From Pseudomonas inefficax (GTDB lineage: Bacteria; Pseudomonadota; Gammaproteobacteria; Pseudomonadales; Pseudomonadaceae), in the NCBI RefSeq assembly GCF_900277125.1, contig NZ_OPYN01000172.1, positions 31,055-95,054 on the forward strand: a stretch of 64,000 bases of DNA, in the 5' to 3' direction. The position numbers and the translations under genes were made by a program. Below the pieces are notes generated by a model, which ran no database searches, was not told the DNA's origin, and saw only the letters and a program-made list of their open reading frames with translations. Shown here one piece after another: positions 60,144 through 64,000 of the stretch (the first letter of the stretch is position 1; every line of letters begins with the position of its first letter).

Positions 60144-60959
60144 ATGAGCGATTTCAGCACCCTCGAAGTGATCCGCGACCCGCGCGGCTTCGCCACCCTG
60201 TGGCTCAGCCGCGAGAACAAGAACAACGCGTTCAACGCCTTGATGATCCGCGAACTGATCATCGCCCTCGACCAGTTGGCCGAGGACGCCAGCCTGCGCT
60301 TCGTGCTGCTGCGCGGCCGCGGCCGGCACTTCAGCGCCGGCGCCGATCTGGCCTGGATGCAGCAGTCGGCGCAGCTGGACTTCAACACCAACCTGGATGA
60401 TGCCCGCGAGCTGGGCGAGCTGATGTATGCCCTGCACCGCCTCAAGGCGCCGACCCTGGCCGTGGTGCAAGGCGCGGCCTTTGGCGGCGCGCTGGGCCTG
60501 ATCAGCTGCTGCGACATGGCCATCGGTGCCGAAGACGCCCAACTGTGCCTGTCGGAAGTGCGCATAGGCCTGGCCCCGGCGGTGATCAGCCCGTTCGTGG
60601 TCAAGGCCATCGGCGAGCGCGCCGCGCGCCGCTATGCCATTACCGCCGAGCGTTTCAGCGGCGTGCGGGCCCGCGAGCTGGGCTTGCTGGCCGAGGTATA
60701 CCCGGCCAGCGAACTGGACGCCCAGGTCGAAGCCTGGGTGAACAACCTGCTGCAGAACAGCCCGCAAGCACTGCGCGCCACCAAGGACTTGCTGCGTGAA
60801 GTGGACGACGGCGAACTCAGCCCAGCCCTGCGCCGCTACTGCGAAAACACCATCGCCCGCATCCGCGTCAGCGCCGAAGGCCAGGAGGGCCTGCGCGCCT
60901 TCCTGGAAAAACGCTGCCCCGCCTGGCAAACCGACGACAAGAAGGAGCCGCGCCCATGA
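60144..60959 (+). CDS. liuC: 3-methylglutaconyl-CoA hydratase
   Basis: A 271-residue crotonase-fold hydratase: SRENKNNAFNALM, RGRGRHFSAGADLAWMQ (oxyanion hole) and QGAAFGGALGLISCCDMAI. It adds water to 3-methylglutaconyl-CoA to give HMG-CoA. Position between the two MCC subunits identifies it. A related gamma-carboxygeranoyl-CoA role belongs to the atu/citronellol route. The start at 60144 follows the liuB stop, and its end overlaps the liuD ATG. Confidence 0.9.
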   Translation: MSDFSTLEVIRDPRGFATLWLSRENKNNAFNALMIRELIIALDQLAEDASLRFVLLRGRGRHFSAGADLAWMQQSAQLDFNTNLDDARELGELMYALHRLKAPTLAVVQGAAFGGALGLISCCDMAIGAEDAQLCLSEVRIGLAPAVISPFVVKAIGERAARRYAITAERFSGVRARELGLLAEVYPASELDAQVEAWVNNLLQNSPQALRATKDLLREVDDGELSPALRRYCENTIARIRVSAEGQEGLRAFLEKRCPAWQTDDKKEPRP

Positions 60960-62908
60960 GCCGCCCCGCTTTGACCACCCTGCTGGTCGCCAACCGCGGC
61001 GAGATCGCCTGCCGGGTGATGCGCACCGCCAAGGCCATGGGCCTGACCACCGTGGCCGTGCACAGCGCCACCGACCGTGATGCCCGGCACAGCCGCGAAG
61101 CCGATATCCGTGTCGACCTCGGCGGCACCAAGGCTGCCGAAAGCTACCTGCTGGTCGACAAGCTGCTGGCCGCAGCCAAGGCCAGCGGTGCCCAGGCCAT
61201 CCACCCGGGTTATGGCTTCCTGTCCGAGAACGCAGGCTTCGCACGCGCCATCGAAGAAGCCGGTCTGATCTTCCTCGGCCCACCGGCCAGTGCCATCGAT
61301 GCCATGGGCAGCAAGTCGGCGGCCAAGGCACTGATGGAAGCCGCTGGCGTGCCGCTGGTGCCGGGCTACCACGGCGAGGCCCAGGACCTGGACACCTTCC
61401 GCGCCGCCGCCGAACGCATCGGCTACCCGGTGCTGCTCAAGGCCAGCGCCGGCGGCGGTGGCAAGGGCATGAAAGTGGTCGAGGACGAAAGCCAGCTGGC
61501 CGACGCCCTGGCCTCGGCCCAGCGTGAGGCGCAGTCGTCGTTCGGCGATGCGCGCATGCTGGTGGAAAAGTACGTGCTCAAGCCGCGCCATGTGGAAATC
61601 CAGGTATTCGCCGACCAGCACGGCAACTGCCTGTACCTCAACGAGCGTGACTGTTCTATTCAGCGCCGCCACCAGAAGGTGGTGGAAGAAGCCCCTGCGC
61701 CAGGCCTTTCACCCGAATTGCGCCGGGCCATGGGTGAGGCGGCAGTACGTGCGGCCCAGGCCATCGGCTACGTGGGCGCCGGCACCGTGGAGTTCCTGCT
61801 CGATGCCCGTGGCGAGTTCTTCTTCATGGAGATGAACACCCGCCTGCAGGTGGAGCATCCAGTCACCGAGGCCATTACCGGGCTCGACCTGGTGGCCTGG
61901 CAGATTCGCGTGGCCTGCGGCGAGGCCCTGCCGATCACCCAGGAACAGGTGCCGCTGATCGGCCATGCCATCGAAGTGCGCCTGTATGCCGAGGACCCAG
62001 CCAACGAATTCCTGCCGGCGACCGGCAAGCTGGCGCTGTACCGTGAGTCGGCAGCCGGCGAAGGGCGACGGGTGGACAGCGGGGTCAGCGAAGGCGATGT
62101 GGTGTCGCCGTTCTACGACCCGATGCTGGGCAAGCTGATCGCCTGGGGCGAAGACCGCGAGCAGGCGCGCCTGCGCTTGCTGGCCATGCTCGACGAATTT
62201 GCCATTGGCGGGCTGAAGACCAACATCGCCTTCCTGCGGCGCATTCTCGCCCACCCGGCGTTTGCTGCAGCCGAACTGGATACCGGCTTCATTCCGCGTC
62301 ACCAGGAGGTTTTGCTGCCCGCGCCTCAAGTGCTGCCAGCAGGCTTCTGGGAAGCCGCAGCCGAGGCCTGGTTGCAGGGCCAGGCCGCACATCAGCGGGA
62401 CGACGACCACAGTTCGCCATGGGCCGAACGCAACGGCCTGCGCCTGGGCCTGCCGGCGCGCAGCACCCTGCACCTGGTGAGTGGCGGGCAAGACCAGGCG
62501 GTTGCCCTGGAGCGCAGCGCTGCGTCTACCTGGCAACTGGTGGGCGAGCAGTTGGTTCATGACCAGGCGGGCGTGCGTCGCCAGCATCTGGCGATCCGCC
62601 GTGGTGGCACGCTGTACTTGCACTGGGACGGCGAGATACATGCCATCGAAGCCTTCGACCCGATTGCCGAGGCCGAGGCCAGCCACAGCCACCAGGGCGG
62701 CCTGGGCGCGCCCATGAACGGCAGCATCGTGCGCGTGCTGGTAGAGCCTGGGCAGGTGGTGGAAGCAGGTACGGCGCTGGTGGTGCTGGAGGCCATGAAG
62801 ATGGAACACAGCATTCGCGCGCCGCATGGCGGCACGGTGAAGGCGTTGTTCTGCCAGGAAGGCGATATGGTCAGCGAAGGGACGGTGCTGGTCGAACTGG
62901 CGGAATGA
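60956..62908 (+). CDS. liuD: Methylcrotonyl-CoA carboxylase, biotin-containing (alpha) subunit
   Basis: A 650-residue subunit. The biotin carboxylase domain (about 1-450) has LLVANRGEIACRVMRTAKAM, the ATP-grasp loop KASAGGGGKGMKVV, and EMNTRLQVEHPVTE. The C-terminal biotinyl domain has the target lysine in LEAMKMEH. With LiuB it forms the ATP-dependent MCC complex. ATGA overlap with liuC. liuE (HMG-CoA lyase) does not follow, so that step is encoded elsewhere. Confidence 0.95.
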   Translation: MSRPALTTLLVANRGEIACRVMRTAKAMGLTTVAVHSATDRDARHSREADIRVDLGGTKAAESYLLVDKLLAAAKASGAQAIHPGYGFLSENAGFARAIEEAGLIFLGPPASAIDAMGSKSAAKALMEAAGVPLVPGYHGEAQDLDTFRAAAERIGYPVLLKASAGGGGKGMKVVEDESQLADALASAQREAQSSFGDARMLVEKYVLKPRHVEIQVFADQHGNCLYLNERDCSIQRRHQKVVEEAPAPGLSPELRRAMGEAAVRAAQAIGYVGAGTVEFLLDARGEFFFMEMNTRLQVEHPVTEAITGLDLVAWQIRVACGEALPITQEQVPLIGHAIEVRLYAEDPANEFLPATGKLALYRESAAGEGRRVDSGVSEGDVVSPFYDPMLGKLIAWGEDREQARLRLLAMLDEFAIGGLKTNIAFLRRILAHPAFAAAELDTGFIPRHQEVLLPAPQVLPAGFWEAAAEAWLQGQAAHQRDDDHSSPWAERNGLRLGLPARSTLHLVSGGQDQAVALERSAASTWQLVGEQLVHDQAGVRRQHLAIRRGGTLYLHWDGEIHAIEAFDPIAEAEASHSHQGGLGAPMNGSIVRVLVEPGQVVEAGTALVVLEAMKMEHSIRAPHGGTVKALFCQEGDMVSEGTVLVELAE

Positions 62909-62918
62909 GGGTACCCGG

Positions 62919-63039
62919 GGGCCGCTTTGCGGCCCTTTCGCGACACAAGGCCGCTCCCACAGGTACGGTGCATGCCTTGAGGTTGGCGCGGTACTTGTGG
63001 GAGCGGCCTTGTGTCGCGAAAGGGCTGCGCAGCAGCCCC
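62919..63039. repeat. Inverted REP pair, second sub-family
   Basis: Units at 62919-62965 and 62992-63039 with the GGAGCGGCCTTGTGTCGCGA core and local hairpins, between the convergent liuD and the repressor gene. Confidence 0.88.
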
Positions 63040-63045
63040 GGCAAT

Positions 63046-63711
63046 CTAGAAGGCCCCATGTACACGCACGACCACCCCCAGAAACTCGCAGCCATCCTCA
63101 CACAGCAGCGCCGGATAGTTGCTGTTCAATGCCTTCAGGTACCGCTGCCCACCTTCCTCGGCCAGCTCACGGAAAATCGCCGGTTTGCCCGGCTGACGGG
63201 CGATAACCAAACGCCCTGGCTCGGCTTCCAAGCCAGGGTCAACCAACATCCGCATGCCCTGCGGCACACTGCGGCCACTGACGGCACTCATGGCATCGTT
63301 TTCCACGGTCAGCCAGAACGCCTTGCCCTGGGCCAGATAGTCCGTCTGTTCGAATACGCCAGGCTCCGTAACATCTGCAACACCTAGCTCATCCCAACCC
63401 AGCACCGGGTAGCGGAAACACACGATGTATTGCATGAGGTCCAGCTCATCATCATCGTCATCCACCTCGTAAATGCCGCGCTCCTCGCCAACCTGGCCAA
63501 CAATGCGCAACTGTAGGCTGACGTTGTAGTGCGGCATGCCAATCTCGACGAATGTGCGGTTCATCGATTCGATCTTCGGCTGACGCCGCTTGTTCACCCA
63601 ATGCCCCACGCTGCCTTGAGACACGCCAACGCGTTCGGCAAGCTGCTCTTGAGTGAGCCCTAGCTCCTCCATCCGGTCACGGACGAGGGCAATCCATTTA
63701 TCCATATTCAT
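63046..63711 (-). CDS. CI-like XRE repressor with degenerate S24 peptidase domain
   Basis: A 221-residue protein with a helix-turn-helix QEQLAERVGVSQGSVGHWVN (residues 21-40), an acidic linker (YEVDDDDDELD) and a C-terminal domain aligning with lambda CI/LexA: SVPQGMRMLVDP, EPGRLVIAR and YLKALNSNYPAL. Where CI has the nucleophile Ser in GNSM, this protein has NDAM (Ala140). Where CI has the catalytic Lys in FKKL, it has FREL (R181-E182). Self-cleavage is therefore unlikely. The start is uncertain: the ATG at 63711 was chosen, with another at 63705. It is divergent from the DUF6124-like gene and probably controls it and itself. Confidence 0.82.
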   Translation of the reverse strand: MNMDKWIALVRDRMEELGLTQEQLAERVGVSQGSVGHWVNKRRQPKIESMNRTFVEIGMPHYNVSLQLRIVGQVGEERGIYEVDDDDDELDLMQYIVCFRYPVLGWDELGVADVTEPGVFEQTDYLAQGKAFWLTVENDAMSAVSGRSVPQGMRMLVDPGLEAEPGRLVIARQPGKPAIFRELAEEGGQRYLKALNSNYPALLCEDGCEFLGVVVRVHGAF

Positions 63712-63745
63712 CGCTGGCACGATACGGACTGCCTTCTAGCGCTCA

Positions 63746-63767
63746 ATAAACATTCAGTATTATTTAT
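63746..63767. promoter_or_regulatory. Possible operator in the divergent repressor/DUF6124-like promoter
   Basis: An imperfect AT-rich palindrome (ATAAACAT ... TTATTTAT) lies in the 130-base divergent gap. It would suit the CI-like repressor, but the symmetry is weak. Confidence 0.25.
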
Positions 63768-63841
63768 CGGAAAGCACAAAAATACACCAGGTATTAGTAT
63801 CGACCTGAACCCTTTCCTTACTGGTGTTAGCAGGTATCAGG

Positions 63842-64000
63842 ATGAAACCACCGAAAAACGACGAAACAGATCTCGACAGCGAAGCCGCCCGCCGCGCCCT
63901 CGACTACTACCTCAACCCCAACCCGCCGCGCCCCACTCAGGAGAACAGGATCTGGACCCTGCACGAGGGGGTAACCAAAGACCAAGCCCAGGAGCATGCC
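63842..64000 (+). CDS. DUF6124/DUF3077-like small protein (3' end missing)
   Basis: Only the first 53 codons are inside the window and they stay open to the last base. The frame begins MKPPKNDETDLDSEAARRAL and continues DYYLNPNPPRP. This is the pattern of small Pseudomonas proteins of the DUF6124 (formerly DUF3077) family, whose function is unknown. Such genes often sit beside XRE/S24-type repressors, as here. A weak CAGG precedes the ATG. Confidence 0.65.
   Translation, partial: MKPPKNDETDLDSEAARRALDYYLNPNPPRPTQENRIWTLHEGVTKDQAQEHA

Overview
The window is a high-G+C chromosomal segment from a fluorescent Pseudomonas, closest in gene content and order to Pseudomonas putida. Evidence for this is the dense set of about 35-40 bp REP elements of the P. 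putida type (core resembling GTGGGAGCGGGTTTACCCGC), the codon use, and a gene order (pyrimidine catabolism, GH15-zwf-gnd, trehalose/glycogen cluster, leucine catabolism) that I recall from P. putida chromosomes. I see no rRNA, tRNA, CRISPR array or intact insertion sequence.

Layout. 1-12.9 kb: housekeeping and single genes (ribosomal oxygenase RoxA fragment, GNAT acetyltransferase, topoisomerase III, FAD amine oxidoreductase, non-heme chloroperoxidase, TauE/SafE permease, NudC, dienoyl-CoA isomerase-like crotonase, NhaB, lipocalin, RNase Z, small P-loop kinase). 12.9-21.3 kb: reductive pyrimidine degradation, with an amidohydrolase and an NCS1 transporter on the minus strand, divergent dihydropyrimidinase-PreT-PreA on the plus strand, and a RutR-like TetR regulator whose start is coupled to a 37-residue remnant of a VOC protein. 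21.4-22.1 kb: a HigBA toxin-antitoxin pair with two palindromic operators. 22.1-26.6 kb: GH15 glucoamylase/trehalase-like protein, then gnd-zwf (pentose phosphate pathway).

26.8-33 kb is the accessory part: an orphan type VI secretion cluster read on the minus strand as vgrG, a membrane-segment effector with a PoNe-type DNase tip, two different PoNi-like immunity proteins and a PAAR tip. The toxin tip and the immunity gene next to it are visibly lower in G+C than the flanking vgrG and second immunity gene, which suggests a swapped toxin-immunity cassette.

33-55 kb: a large alpha-glucan/trehalose block. The plus strand carries glgA-treZ-malQ-treY-(DUF2934), then glgX and an endonuclease/exonuclease/phosphatase protein. 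The minus strand carries glgE-treS/maltokinase-glgB. Together these can build branched alpha-glucan from trehalose through maltose-1-phosphate (TreS/Mak, GlgE, GlgB) and release trehalose again (GlgX, TreY, TreZ). No glgC is present in the window.

55-63 kb: leucine/isovalerate catabolism. A divergent acyl-CoA synthetase faces liuA-liuB-liuC-liuD, with two LiuR-like palindromes and a perfect 38-bp inverted REP pair between them. The window ends with a CI-like repressor whose S24 protease residues appear to be lost, and the start of a divergent DUF6124/DUF3077-like gene.
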